This document shows positions 16,105 to 26,004 of a stretch of DNA of 64,000 nucleotides, piece by piece (within the stretch, counting starts at the first letter, position 1; every line of letters starts with the position of its first letter). The stretch is from Lachnospiraceae bacterium (GTDB lineage Bacteria; Bacillota; Clostridia; Lachnospirales; Lachnospiraceae): the NCBI GenBank assembly GCA_022510685.1, contig JAFLTA010000001.1:50761-114760 (forward strand), given 5' to 3'. The notes beneath the pieces were generated by a model that ran no database searches, was not told the origin of the DNA, and worked only from the letters and a program-made list of their open reading frames with translations. The translations under genes were made by a program, and so were the position numbers.

Positions 16105-16746
16105 TCACTCCGGCAGCACTCCCCGCAAATCATGAATCAGTTTCGTAATGCGCTCATGCTGCATTTTCATACTTACTTCATTCACAACGACCCTGGCAGA
16201 CAGAGGACAAATTTCCTCTAACACCTCAAGACCATTTTCCTTTAATGTGGAGCCTGTCTCCACAATATCTACGATTACTTCCGAAAGTCCCACGATGGGT
16301 GCCAGTTCCACCGAGCCATTCAACTTGATAATTTCCACTGTCTGATGTTTAACATTATAAAAATAATCCTTGGCAATCCTCGGATACTTACTTGCCACAC
16401 GAATCAGGGAGCCATCCTGCAGACGCTCCTTCGCTTCCGCCGGTCCTGCCACACACATCCGGCATTTCCCGCAATTTAAGTCGAGCACCTCATAAAGCTT
16501 ACGCCCTTCTTCCAAAATGGTATCCTTACCAACCACTCCGATATCAGCGGCACCCATTTCCACATAAGTGGGCACATCGGATGCCTTGGAAAGAAAGAAT
16601 TTGAAGCCAAGTTCTTCATTGGTAAAGATTAGCTTGCGCGTATCCTTGTCTTTCATCTCCTCACAGGTAATACCGATTTGCTCCAACAAAGCCAATGTCT
16701 GTTTTGCAAGTCGTCCCTTTGCCAGGGCAAATGTTATGTATTTCAT
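16105..16746 (-). CDS. hisG: ATP phosphoribosyltransferase HisG, short form
   Basis: The 213-residue enzyme condenses ATP and PRPP, the committed step of histidine synthesis. The start [18 protein letters not shown] and the later [14 protein letters not shown] phosphate-binding pattern are typical. At 213 residues it is the short type without the C-terminal regulatory domain, so it needs HisZ, whose gene lies directly upstream (24 bp gap). The start follows TTGGGAGGAGCCCT. Feedback control by histidine is expected to run through HisZ (family knowledge). Confidence 0.97.
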   Translation of the reverse strand: MKYITFALAKGRLAKQTLALLEQIGITCEEMKDKDTRKLIFTNEELGFKFFLSKASDVPTYVEMGAADIGVVGKDTILEEGRKLYEVLDLNCGKCRMCVAGPAEAKERLQDGSLIRVASKYPRIAKDYFYNVKHQTVEIIKLNGSVELAPIVGLSEVIVDIVETGSTLKENGLEVLEEICPLSARVVVNEVSMKMQHERITKLIHDLRGVLPE

Positions 16747-16770
16747 AGGGCTCCTCCCAAATCAAATCCT

Positions 16771-18006
16771 CTATAATAACTGTTTTCTCTCGCCGTCCTC
16801 CGCGAGATAAATGACCTTGTCGTTGCCATGTCTCTTTGCATAATCCAGATAAGAATCCAAATCTTTTTTGGAAGCCTTACGCATCAGTTGAACCACTTCT
16901 CCCTGCTCCCTGAGCTTCTTTGCCTCCTTCAACGCAATCTCTCTGACTTCCTTCGGATAGAGCAAAAGTGTCCCCCCGAGCACCGTCATATCCAACAGTT
17001 TCTGACGATCCAAAGCAATCATAAGCTGGTCTAGCACAATGGCGAGACCGATAGCCGGTGCCTCTTTACCAAACTGTGCCACGAGACTGTCGTACCTACC
17101 TCCGGATGCAATCGCTTCCCCGTTGCCATAAGTATATGCCCGGAAAATCACACCGGTATAATAGTGATAATGACTGATCATGCTCAGATCCACGGTCACA
17201 TAATTACCCAATTCATAAATTTCCAGAATCTGTTCCAGTTTCTGCAGACGCTCCAATGCCTTATGGACACGGCTGCTTTTGCTCCGTTCATGCACAAATG
17301 CCACAGATTCTTCCAGATTATTAAGCAGCTCCGGGAACTTTATAAATATCTCTTTCAAGCCCTGCTCCACAGTAAGCTTTCCTAACAATTCCTCCACACC
17401 GAAAAAATTTTTACTTTCAATCAGTTCCTGTAGTTGTCCGATTGTCGCCACATCGAAGCCTGCCTCCTCTACCAATGCCGGAAACAAGTCTGCATGTCCT
17501 ACCTCCAACTGAAATTCCTGCAAACCGCTCTTTAACAGACATTCTATCGTAAGAGCTACCATTTCCGCATCTGCATCGGAGCTATCATCCAAAAACAGCT
17601 CGGCGCCGACCTGGGTAACCTCCTGCAGTTTCCCCTTATACTGTCCGGTATTCACAAACGTCTGCGCCGTATAACAAAAGCGAAGCTGTTCCTGCTCATC
17701 TCTGCAATATTTTGCCACACAGCGGGCAATGGGCGGTGTCATGTCCGGACGGAGCACTAACGTATTATTTCCTCTGTCAAAAAATTTAAACATTTCCTTT
17801 GAGGATGCCGTGCCCCTCTCTCTGCTGAAAATATCAAAATATTCAAATGTAGGTGTCTGGACGTGCCGGAAACCATAAGAGTTCATCAACTGCTCCACTG
17901 CATGCTGCACCTCTAACTTTCTGGCACACTCACCACCGTAAATATCCCTTACACCTCCCGGAGTATGCAATAACTCTACCACTCCATTATTTTCCACTTC
18001 ACTCAT
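16771..18006 (-). CDS. hisZ: ATP phosphoribosyltransferase regulatory subunit HisZ
   Basis: The 411-residue HisRS-like protein lacks tRNA charging function and activates short HisG. Class II synthetase-like motifs remain: TPGGVRDIYGGE at the start, QTPTFEYFDIFSRE, the motif 2-like FKFFDRGNNTLVLRPDMTPPIARC, and ISHYHYYTGVIFRAYTYGNG with AIASGGRYDSL. Order and co-location with short HisG support HisZ over HisS. The tail LAEDGERKQLL is short, with no complete anticodon-binding domain of the true HisRS type. It follows ilvA by 15 bp and so is presumably read from the same transcript. Confidence 0.95.
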   Translation of the reverse strand: MSEVENNGVVELLHTPGGVRDIYGGECARKLEVQHAVEQLMNSYGFRHVQTPTFEYFDIFSRERGTASSKEMFKFFDRGNNTLVLRPDMTPPIARCVAKYCRDEQEQLRFCYTAQTFVNTGQYKGKLQEVTQVGAELFLDDSSDADAEMVALTIECLLKSGLQEFQLEVGHADLFPALVEEAGFDVATIGQLQELIESKNFFGVEELLGKLTVEQGLKEIFIKFPELLNNLEESVAFVHERSKSSRVHKALERLQKLEQILEIYELGNYVTVDLSMISHYHYYTGVIFRAYTYGNGEAIASGGRYDSLVAQFGKEAPAIGLAIVLDQLMIALDRQKLLDMTVLGGTLLLYPKEVREIALKEAKKLREQGEVVQLMRKASKKDLDSYLDYAKRHGNDKVIYLAEDGERKQLL

Positions 18007-18021
18007 AAAAAGTCTCCTAAA

Positions 18022-19239
18022 TTAATATATTCCCGTTGGCATTTCTTCCTTGGCATGGTACCCTTGGTCCTGCAATGCTTTTAATATCTCCTGTTTATGC
18101 TCCTGCCCAAATGCCTCCATAGTAATGCGAAGCTCTACTGCCGCATTGCGGTTGATACTCACAAACTGATTATGCTCCAGGCGGATGACATTTCCCTCTT
18201 TCTTTGCAATAATATCTGCCACATTTAAGAGTTCACCCGGTCTGTCCGGAAGCTGTATTGCTATGGTAAACACCCGTCCTCTGGCAATCAAACCATGTTG
18301 TACTACGGAGGACAATGTAATGATATCCATATTTCCGCCGCTTAAAATGGAAACCACCTTTTTATCTTTGCATTTTAAATGCTTTAGTGCTGCCACGGTA
18401 AGCAGTCCGGAATTTTCCACAAGCATTTTATGATTTTCCAATACATCTAGGAAATTCACAATCAGCTCATGATCTTCTACTAAAATAATATCGTCCACAT
18501 TTTTCTGTATATAAGGGAATACCACGTCTCCCGGCGTCTTAACTGCAGTACCGTCCGCAATGGTTTCCACTCCCGGCAATGTTACAATTTCTCCTGCCTT
18601 TAGGGACGCCTTCATACAATTTGCCCCTGCCGGCTCTACACCGATTACCGTAATATTGGGATTCAGTAATTTTGCAAATGTAGAAACACCTGCTGCCAGA
18701 CCACCTCCGCCGATGGGAACCAGAATGATATCCACGGTAGGCAGCTCCTTAAAGATTTCCATGGCGATGGTTCCCTGTCCGGTTGCCACCGTCTCATCAT
18801 TGAAAGGATGGACAAAGGTTGCCCCGCTCTCCTCTGCGATTTCCATGGCACGCTGACATGCCTCATCATATACAGCGCCATGCAGTATCACCTCCGCACC
18901 ATAGCCTTTCGTGCGGTTCACTTTAATCAGCGGCGTCGTCGTAGGCATTACAATCGTTGCCGGTACACCGAATAGTTTTGCCGCATAGGCGACACCCTGT
19001 GCATGATTACCTGCAGACGCCGTAATAAGTCCCTTTTCCCGCTCCTCCGGGGATAATGTGCTGATTTTATAATAAGCACCACGCACTTTATACGCACCTG
19101 TATATTGCATATTCTCAGGCTTTAAGTACACTTTATTCCCTGTCTGACCCGAAAAATATTCACTGTATATTAAATTCGTGGGGAGAACCACTTCCTTTAC
19201 TTTATCGGAAGCCTCCTCAAATTTATCTAAAGTCATCAT
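18022..19239 (-). CDS. ilvA: Threonine ammonia-lyase (threonine dehydratase)
   Basis: This 405-residue PLP enzyme makes 2-oxobutanoate and ammonia from threonine, the entry to isoleucine synthesis. The PLP lysine lies in TGAYKVRGAYY (K51); SAGNHAQGVAYAA and the glycine-rich PIGGGGLAAGVS loop are present. A single C-terminal ACT-like domain (about 330-405, FTIAIQLPDRPGELLNVADII) could bind an effector. The length fits the short TdcB/IlvA type rather than the 500-residue E. coli IlvA. Two adjacent ATG codons at the start follow GGAGGGACATAGTA. It is the first gene in front of hisZ; the 68-bp gap to ftsY contains no obvious signal. Confidence 0.95.
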   Translation of the reverse strand: MMTLDKFEEASDKVKEVVLPTNLIYSEYFSGQTGNKVYLKPENMQYTGAYKVRGAYYKISTLSPEEREKGLITASAGNHAQGVAYAAKLFGVPATIVMPTTTPLIKVNRTKGYGAEVILHGAVYDEACQRAMEIAEESGATFVHPFNDETVATGQGTIAMEIFKELPTVDIILVPIGGGGLAAGVSTFAKLLNPNITVIGVEPAGANCMKASLKAGEIVTLPGVETIADGTAVKTPGDVVFPYIQKNVDDIILVEDHELIVNFLDVLENHKMLVENSGLLTVAALKHLKCKDKKVVSILSGGNMDIITLSSVVQHGLIARGRVFTIAIQLPDRPGELLNVADIIAKKEGNVIRLEHNQFVSINRNAAVELRITMEAFGQEHKQEILKALQDQGYHAKEEMPTGIY

Positions 19240-19307
19240 TACTATGTCCCTCCATGCTTCATTTACGGCTCAAATATACTTTTGCCTTTTCGATTTCATT
19301 CTCGCCT

Positions 19308-20228
19308 CTACTGAAACAGCGCATCTACAAACTGCTCCGAATTAAATCTCTGCAGATCATCTATCTGCTCACCGATTCCAATATATTTTACCGGAACCTT
19401 CAACTCAGACTGGATGGCAATGGCTATGCCTCCCTTCGCAGTTCCGTCCAATTTCGTCAATACAATACCGGAAATATCTGCAACTTCACCAAATTGCTTC
19501 GCTTGCACCAAAGCGTTTTGTCCTGTGGTGCCATCCAATACTACTAATGTTTCGCGGTGCGCTTCCGGATATTCCCGCTCAATGATGCGGTTAATCTTGC
19601 GCAACTCCTCCATCAGATTTTTCTTATTGTGAAGACGTCCTGCTGTATCACAAATCAGAACGTCTGCGTTTCTCGCTTTCGCTGCATTGACAGCGTCGAA
19701 AATAACAGCTGCCGGGTCTCCGCCTTCCTGTCCGGCAATTATTTCCACACCGGCACGGTTAGCCCACTCGGTAAGCTGATTGATGGCTGCCGCACGAAAG
19801 GTATCTGCTGCTGCCAAAATCACACGTTTTCCCTGTTCTTTCATCTGACCTGCCAGTTTTCCCACGGAAGTAGTCTTACCCACACCATTTACTCCGATAA
19901 GAAGTACAACAGAGGTCTGATGTTCAAAATCATAGGCATGCTCGTCCACCCGCATCTGCTCCTTAATGGTATCAATCAGCAACTGTTTACAAACACTTAT
20001 TTCTTTGATTTTTTGTTCTTTTACTTTTTCCTGCAGATCCTCAATGATTTTATCCGTAGTTTTGACGCCGATATCCGCCATAATCAACACTTCTTCCAAC
20101 TCCTCATAGAAGTCATCATCAATTTCGGAAAATCCGCTGAACAAATTGTCAATTCCTGCGACAAAATTATCTCTCGTCTTAGTCAGACCATCCTTTAACC
20201 GACTAAAAAAACCTTTTTTCTCTCCCAT
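19308..20228 (-). CDS. ftsY: Signal recognition particle receptor FtsY
   Basis: This 306-residue SRP GTPase docks ribosome-SRP complexes at the membrane. The NG domain is complete: GVNGVGKTTSVGKLA (G1), DTFRAAA, DTAGRLHNKKNLMEEL, TKLDGTAKGG and the end IGIGEQIDDLQRFNSEQFVDALF. The acidic A domain is very short; the protein begins directly with a helix (GFFSRLKDGLTKTRDNF), as in many Firmicutes. A GGTGA site precedes the ATG. The 118-bp gap to smc contains an inverted repeat (CATAACGG at 20265-20272, CCGTTATG at 20302-20309) that could be a weak terminator or operator. The smc-ftsY order is classic. Confidence 0.97.
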   Translation of the reverse strand: MGEKKGFFSRLKDGLTKTRDNFVAGIDNLFSGFSEIDDDFYEELEEVLIMADIGVKTTDKIIEDLQEKVKEQKIKEISVCKQLLIDTIKEQMRVDEHAYDFEHQTSVVLLIGVNGVGKTTSVGKLAGQMKEQGKRVILAAADTFRAAAINQLTEWANRAGVEIIAGQEGGDPAAVIFDAVNAAKARNADVLICDTAGRLHNKKNLMEELRKINRIIEREYPEAHRETLVVLDGTTGQNALVQAKQFGEVADISGIVLTKLDGTAKGGIAIAIQSELKVPVKYIGIGEQIDDLQRFNSEQFVDALFQ

Positions 20229-20346
20229 ATTGATTCACCATTACTCCTTGGTTTTTGTTACAAACATAACGGCAACAATTTGAACTCAATTTCGTCCCCC
20301 ACCGTTATGCGTACTACACATACTCTTAAATATACCTTGTTTCACA

Positions 20347-23300
20347 CTAATTTGCAATATCCTTCTCGTCCAACAGGCTGACAGATACCAGAGTGGACAC
20401 ACCTTTTTCCTGCATGGTGATACCATAGAGAATATCCGATGCATTCATCGTACCACGACGGTGGGTAATTACGATAAACTGTGTGTTTTTTGTCAGCTTG
20501 TGCAGATAATCCGCAAAACGCCCTACGTTGGAATCATCCAACGCCGCTTCAATCTCGTCCAACAGACAGAACGGAGATGGTTTTAAGCTCTGAATGGCAA
20601 ATAACAGTGCAATAGCCGTCAGTGCCTTTTCGCCACCTGACATCTGCATCATATTCTGCAGTTTCTTTCCCGGCGGCTGTGCTACAATCTTGATACCTGC
20701 CTCCAGAACATCCTCATCCTCTGTCAGTTCCAAAGTACCACGTCCACCGCCAAACAACTCCCGGAATACCTTATCAAAACGGATGCGTATCTCAGCAAAC
20801 TGCTCTTCAAACTGCTTTCGCATCTCCTCATCCAGTTCTTCGATGACTCCCCTGAGAACTTCTGCCGCCTCTATCAAATCATCGTGCTGACCGTTTAACA
20901 GATCATAACGCTCCATCAGTTCTTTATACTGTTCGATGGCATTGACATTAACATCCCCCAGACCTTTAATTTTACTTTTTAAGGATTTTATCTGACTGCG
21001 CATCTCGGCGGTAGACATACGAAGATCCACTCGCAGTTCTTCCGCCTTGCTGTATGTAAGCTCATATTCTTCCCACATATAGTTTGTGTAGGAATCCATT
21101 TTTTCCTGAAGTTTTTCCTGACTGCCACGCAGACGAAAACACTCTTTGTCCAACGAATTCATCTGTTCTGTCAAACTTTCCCGCTTTTCCAGGAAACCTT
21201 TTTGTTTTTCTGTCAGCACCTCTCTGGACTTCGTTTTCTCCTCTACCATCTGAGTTAATGTTTCTATCTGTATCTGCAGCTGCTCCATCTGTTGCTGCAA
21301 CTGGGCAATCTGCGCCTCCTTTTCCCGGACACGCTCATCTGCCTGCATATTATTGTCAGAGGCTTCTTTCATCTCCTGTCTGGTGTTTTCCAGTTCCTTC
21401 AGGATACGTTTTTGATTTTCCTGTTGGAACTGTAATGTCTGTTCTAAGCTTCCGTAGTCCAGACGTGCCTGCGCCTCCTCGTCGTTAAGCTTCTGTTCTT
21501 TGTCACGGTTCTCCTCCAGCATCTCATTACATCTGGCAATCCTGTCTTCCCGGATTTTATTCTGTTTCTCGTTTTCTTTCCGCTGATCCTGCAGACGCTC
21601 CAGGTCATTCTGCAGTTCTTTCTTCTGCCCTTCAATACCCTGACTCTCATATTGAATCCGTCCCAGTTCCTCCTGGTTTTGGTTCATGTCACTCTCTGCC
21701 CGGTCATACTGTAACTGCGCCGTATTCTGGCGAATCACAAGGTCCTCACGGATACGATGGTTAGATGCAATTTTTTCCTGTATCTCTTTTCCGTCTTTCT
21801 CTTTATTCTGAATTTCTTCAGATATCTCTTTCAATCTGACCCTATGTTTCTCCACCTGCTGCTCCAGTTCCTCAATTTCCCGACGACGACCCAACAAGTT
21901 GCTGTTATTCTTAAATGCTCCACCGGACATGGAACCTCCGGGGTTTAAGAGTTCCCCCTCCGTTGTCACAATGCGGATGGTATAATGATATTTCTTTGCC
22001 AGGGCGATGGCATTGTCAATGTGATCCACTACGACATAACGCCCCAAAAGATATTCTACCAGTCCGGAAAAACGCTCCTCTGCCTCCACCAGAGTTGATG
22101 CCAGTCCGATTACACCCGGCTCAGCCATCACGTTTTGTGCACGGCTTGCTGCTTTGGTCTGTATATTGGTCAGCGGTAAAAAAGTAGCACGACCGTAATG
22201 GTTTTTCTTCAAGTGCTCAATCATTTTTTTCGCTGTCTGCTCATCATCAGTGACAATGTTACGGACACTTCCTCCCAATGCCGTCTCCACTGCGATTTCA
22301 TACTGCTTGTTTACCCGGATAATATCTGCTACTACTCCAATGATTCCGGGGTTTTCCGACTTCTTTTCCATGACACGCTTAATACTCTGCCCGTAACCTT
22401 CATATCGCTCTGTCATATTTTTCAAAGAGTCTAATTTGGAGTTATCCATATGATAACGCTGCTGAACATCCCTATGTTCTCCCCGCAGTTCATCTATCTC
22501 CTGCTGCAGGCTTTTTACCGTAGTCTGCAATTCCTGACCCACATCATCCAAAGCCCCTATCTTATCTGTCAGATCATCTAATGCAGCTTTTTCCCGCTCT
22601 AATATTTCCTGCAGTCCTGTGGCTTCTGTTTTATTTGCCAGAATTCGCTTGGTAAGCTCCACCTTTTTGAGATTATTTTGTTCCAAAAGCGTCTGGAAAC
22701 GCTCCTCCTGACTTGCAACATCCGTATTTGCGTCCAGCGCCTCCAGAATGGCTTTATTATGTCCGGCAATTTCCTCCTCCAGGTCAGCAATCTGCTGTTG
22801 TAAATTCTGTCTCTTACCGGAAAACGATTCCTGGTCTTTCTTCATACTTTCCAGTCTGGTATTCACTTCCTGCTCTTTCGCATCATAGACAGCTTTTTCT
22901 TCCTCTAATGCCTGCACACGACTCCGGAAATTCTCCATTTGCTCCCGGTAATACCCTTCGCTCTGACGCACCGCATTTATTTGTTCTTTCAGAACTTTGA
23001 TGTCACCCTCCTGTTGACGAAGTTTTACCTTATCTGCTGTCAATGTATCCCGACATTCTTCCAGGTTACGGTTGTGGTTCTCCAATTCCTGTTCCATCTC
23101 CACATATTCCGTTTTTGCCTGCTCAAAATCCCTCTTGGCATTTTCTAAATCACTGTTTGCAATTTCCTCCTTGCCCTTTAGTTCCTCCAAGGCTTCCTGC
23201 TGCTCTTTATATTCCTGCAAAAAAACATGAATATCCAAATTGCGCAGTTCATCACGATAACTTAAATACTCTCTGGCCTTTTCTGATTGCTTTTCTAATG

Positions 23301-23910
23301 GTTCTACCTGCTTTTCAAGCTCCGACAAGATATCTTCAATGCGGACCAGATTTTGCTGCTCCTCCTCCAGGTCCCTCTCTGCCATCGCTTTACGCTTTTT
23401 AAACTTTACAATACCTGCCGCCTCGTCAAAAAGCTCGCGCCGTTCCTCCGGCTTCCCACTTAAAATTTTATCTATCTGACCCTGTCCGATGATAGAATAA
23501 CCTTCCTTACCGATTCCTGTATCCAATAGCAAATCCTGAATATCCCGCAAACGGCAGGAAGCACCGTTGAGCAAATATTCGCTTTCACCGGAACGATATA
23601 CCCGGCGGGCAATTTTTACTTCCTCATACGGTACTTTGAGTTTATGGTCTTCGTTATTAATGGTAATTGCCACATATGCATATCCCTGTGGTTTTCTCAG
23701 TTGTGTTCCCGAAAAAATAACATCTTCCATTTTCGCCCCACGCAACTGTCTGGCACTCTGCTCTCCTAACACCCAGCGCACGGCATCGGCAACATTACTC
23801 TTTCCGCTTCCATTCGGTCCGACAATGGCAGTAATACCATTGTGAAACTCAAACACTAATTTATTGGCAAATGATTTAAAACCATGTACTTCTAAACTCT
23901 TTAAATACAT
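20347..23910 (-). CDS. smc: Chromosome segregation ATPase SMC
   Basis: The 1187-residue protein has the standard SMC plan: an N-terminal ABC half with Walker A GPNGSGKSN at about 31-39, long heptad coiled coils on either side of a central hinge (about 500-670, including GIIGVVADIIRVNKQYEIAVETALGG), and a C-terminal half with the signature MSGGEKALTA and Walker B CLLDEIEAALDD. The flanking DELRGEHRDVQQRY-type segments are typical coil. It organises and resolves the chromosome with ScpA and ScpB, which are not in this window. It starts 21 bp after rnc behind TGGAGG. The length is normal, and no frameshift is seen across the 3.6 kb. Confidence 0.98.
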   Translation of the reverse strand: MYLKSLEVHGFKSFANKLVFEFHNGITAIVGPNGSGKSNVADAVRWVLGEQSARQLRGAKMEDVIFSGTQLRKPQGYAYVAITINNEDHKLKVPYEEVKIARRVYRSGESEYLLNGASCRLRDIQDLLLDTGIGKEGYSIIGQGQIDKILSGKPEERRELFDEAAGIVKFKKRKAMAERDLEEEQQNLVRIEDILSELEKQVEPLEKQSEKAREYLSYRDELRNLDIHVFLQEYKEQQEALEELKGKEEIANSDLENAKRDFEQAKTEYVEMEQELENHNRNLEECRDTLTADKVKLRQQEGDIKVLKEQINAVRQSEGYYREQMENFRSRVQALEEEKAVYDAKEQEVNTRLESMKKDQESFSGKRQNLQQQIADLEEEIAGHNKAILEALDANTDVASQEERFQTLLEQNNLKKVELTKRILANKTEATGLQEILEREKAALDDLTDKIGALDDVGQELQTTVKSLQQEIDELRGEHRDVQQRYHMDNSKLDSLKNMTERYEGYGQSIKRVMEKKSENPGIIGVVADIIRVNKQYEIAVETALGGSVRNIVTDDEQTAKKMIEHLKKNHYGRATFLPLTNIQTKAASRAQNVMAEPGVIGLASTLVEAEERFSGLVEYLLGRYVVVDHIDNAIALAKKYHYTIRIVTTEGELLNPGGSMSGGAFKNNSNLLGRRREIEELEQQVEKHRVRLKEISEEIQNKEKDGKEIQEKIASNHRIREDLVIRQNTAQLQYDRAESDMNQNQEELGRIQYESQGIEGQKKELQNDLERLQDQRKENEKQNKIREDRIARCNEMLEENRDKEQKLNDEEAQARLDYGSLEQTLQFQQENQKRILKELENTRQEMKEASDNNMQADERVREKEAQIAQLQQQMEQLQIQIETLTQMVEEKTKSREVLTEKQKGFLEKRESLTEQMNSLDKECFRLRGSQEKLQEKMDSYTNYMWEEYELTYSKAEELRVDLRMSTAEMRSQIKSLKSKIKGLGDVNVNAIEQYKELMERYDLLNGQHDDLIEAAEVLRGVIEELDEEMRKQFEEQFAEIRIRFDKVFRELFGGGRGTLELTEDEDVLEAGIKIVAQPPGKKLQNMMQMSGGEKALTAIALLFAIQSLKPSPFCLLDEIEAALDDSNVGRFADYLHKLTKNTQFIVITHRRGTMNASDILYGITMQEKGVSTLVSVSLLDEKDIAN

Positions 23911-23931
23911 CTTTAGCCTCCATGCAGTGAC

Positions 23932-24639
23932 TTAATTATCGGCAGTCATTTCATTTTCCCGGCGAAGTGTAAGTATCGCCTGATATGCTGCTGATTGTTC
24001 TGCTTTTTTCTTCGTCCTGTCCGTAGATTTGGACACCTGTTTCCCGTCAATGACCACCGCCACAGTAAATGATTTACAATGATCGGGTCCCGATTCGTCT
24101 AACAATTGATAAGTGAGTTCCAAATGTTGTCCTTGTACGATTTCCTGCAAAATCGTTTTGCTGTCAAAGAACAGCTTTTTATTTTCGATGTCCCGCAGCA
24201 CAAAGTTCTTTACATACTCCTTTGCCCGCTCAAATCCACCATCCAGATACACAGCACCTATCGTTGCCTCCAAGGCATCTGATAAAATCGAATCCCTTTC
24301 TCTGCCCCCGGTGTGGTCTTCCCCTTTTCCCAACAGCAGATAATCTCCCAAGGCAATTTCCCTGGCACAGAGTGCCAATGTGGGTTCACATACATAACTT
24401 GCCCGGGTACGGGTTAAATCGCCCTCCGGTTTCGTGGGATTTTCATGAAAAATATACTCGCTGGAAATCAACTCTAATACCGCATCTCCCAAAAATTCCA
24501 ACCGCTCATTACACTGATATTTCCTAAGACGTTTCTCATTGGAGTATGAACTATGCGTCAGTGCGGTGACCAACAAATCCGGATTTTCAAATGTATATCC
24601 GATTTTTTTCTCAAACTCCAATATTTTTTTCTGATTCAC
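23932..24639 (-). CDS. rnc: Ribonuclease III
   Basis: This 235-residue dsRNA endonuclease processes rRNA and regulatory duplexes. The signature NERLEFLGDAVLELISSEYIF lies at about residues 44-64, with the second acidic site in SDALEATIGAVYLDGG (about 120-135). A C-terminal dsRNA-binding domain (about 155-228) ends with KAEQSAAYQAI. The start codon is GTG (24639), as no in-frame ATG fits the conserved N-terminus; AAGGG precedes it. It lies between acpP and smc in the usual Firmicute order. Confidence 0.97.
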   Translation of the reverse strand: MNQKKILEFEKKIGYTFENPDLLVTALTHSSYSNEKRLRKYQCNERLEFLGDAVLELISSEYIFHENPTKPEGDLTRTRASYVCEPTLALCAREIALGDYLLLGKGEDHTGGRERDSILSDALEATIGAVYLDGGFERAKEYVKNFVLRDIENKKLFFDSKTILQEIVQGQHLELTYQLLDESGPDHCKSFTVAVVIDGKQVSKSTDRTKKKAEQSAAYQAILTLRRENEMTADN

Positions 24640-24684
24640 TGCCCTTCATTCTCCTTTTTCCGCCTTCGACTAATGACATACGCA

Positions 24685-24915
24685 CTAATCCCCATGATTT
24701 GTCACCAGATCAAATAAATCCTGAACACGTTTCACCTGATATATCACATCTTCTTCCAGAATCACGTCAAAGGCATCTTCCATTCCCATAACCATCTGAA
24801 ACACTTCCAGAGAATCTGCACCCAAATCCTCCACAAACCTTGCCTCTGCAGTAATCTGCTCCGGATCCTTTCCAAGAACCTCCGCAATAATCATTTGAAG
24901 CTTTTCGAATTCCAT
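24685..24915 (-). CDS. acpP: Acyl carrier protein
   Basis: The protein is a 76-residue acidic four-helix acyl carrier protein. The phosphopantetheine serine is S35 in GADSLEVFQ. The start at 24915 (MEFEKLQMII) was selected over a longer in-frame start at 24939 because GGGGGAG lies just upstream and the result has the usual length. It carries acyl chains for fatty acid and phospholipid synthesis. The neighbour plsX, 27 bp upstream, makes acyl-phosphate from acyl-ACP, so the pair is functionally linked. The helix II region (EVFQMVMGMEDAF) matches AcpP only loosely, which is common in clostridia. Confidence 0.95.
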   Translation of the reverse strand: MEFEKLQMIIAEVLGKDPEQITAEARFVEDLGADSLEVFQMVMGMEDAFDVILEEDVIYQVKRVQDLFDLVTNHGD

Positions 24916-24942
24916 ATCGCTCCCCCTGCTAATTAACAAATA

Positions 24943-25953
24943 CTATTCTTCCACTGTCAGCTTATCTTTAATCTTTTCATTTATTTTTTGCTCTGTAAAC
25001 TGTACACACTGCAATATTCCCATCTGTACATCATGGGCATCTGAACTTCCATGCGTTTTCACTACAAGTCCTTTCAGTCCCAAAAGAGGTGCTCCACCGT
25101 GATCATCGGTATTGAATTCTTTCATTGTATTTTTGAGTGCAGGTTTGATTAATAACGCACCTATTTTACTGCGAAAAGTCGACATCAACCCCTGTTTCAC
25201 CTTGGAGAGCAAGGTCGCTGCCAGTCCTTCATACAGTTTCAAGATGACATTTCCCACAAATGCCTCACACACAATGACATCGGCATCTCCTTTCGGAATA
25301 TCTCTGGCTTCTATACTTCCTGTGAAATTGATATCTCCACACTCCTTTAATAAAGGATATGTCTCTTTTACAAGCTGGTTTCCTTTTTCCTCCTCAGCAC
25401 CAATATTGACAATAGCCACCTTAGGATTTTCTATTCCTACAACATCTTTCATATAAATGGAGCCCATTCTGGCAAACTGCACTAAATGAGATGCCCTTGC
25501 ATCTACATTCGCACCACAGTCAATGAGTAATGCCGGTCCATTTGCTGTGGGAATTAATGGTGCTAACGGTGCTCTCTCTACACCTTTGATTCGCCCTACT
25601 ATCATTTGACCGCCTACAAGGATTGCACCTGTACTTCCCGCAGAGACAAAAGCATCTGCCTCCCCGTGTTTCACTAAATTCATCCCCACTACTATGGATG
25701 AGTTTTTCTTTTTGCGTACCGCCATTACCGGTGGTTCATCGAAACCAATGACTTCATCTGCATGGACAATTTCCACACGCTTTTCATCATATGTATACTT
25801 TTCTAATTCCTTCTTAATCTCATCCGTTCGCCCTACTAACACCACGGTAATCCCGGTATTTTCCCGTAACGCATCCATTGCACCCTGCACGGGAACTTCC
25901 GGCGCAAAATCTCCTCCCATAGCATCCACGACAATTTTAATATTTTCTCTCAT
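24943..25953 (-). CDS. plsX: Phosphate acyltransferase PlsX
   Basis: The 336-residue enzyme converts acyl-ACP to acyl phosphate at the membrane surface for phosphatidic acid synthesis. Typical motifs: VDAMGGDFAPEVPVQGAM at the start, FVSAGSTGAILVGG, PALLIDCGANVDARASHL, and APLLGLKGLVVKTHGSSDA near the end. The length is normal. It leads the plsX-acpP-rnc-smc-ftsY run; the rpmF/DUF177 genes that often precede plsX are not here, and instead a cheR gene lies 51 bp upstream. A GGTGAT at about 9 nt serves as ribosome binding site. Confidence 0.97.
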   Translation of the reverse strand: MRENIKIVVDAMGGDFAPEVPVQGAMDALRENTGITVVLVGRTDEIKKELEKYTYDEKRVEIVHADEVIGFDEPPVMAVRKKKNSSIVVGMNLVKHGEADAFVSAGSTGAILVGGQMIVGRIKGVERAPLAPLIPTANGPALLIDCGANVDARASHLVQFARMGSIYMKDVVGIENPKVAIVNIGAEEEKGNQLVKETYPLLKECGDINFTGSIEARDIPKGDADVIVCEAFVGNVILKLYEGLAATLLSKVKQGLMSTFRSKIGALLIKPALKNTMKEFNTDDHGGAPLLGLKGLVVKTHGSSDAHDVQMGILQCVQFTEQKINEKIKDKLTVEE

Positions 25954-26004
25954 GATGAAATCACCAATCCTCTCTTATGACTCTCCGTCATAATTTTTTT
26001 CGTA

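Noticed and set aside
21084-21488. Long plus-strand frames opposite smc, pheT, rpoD and other genes.
   Set aside because: They are antisense shadows of well-conserved genes, without ribosome binding sites or recognisable protein.
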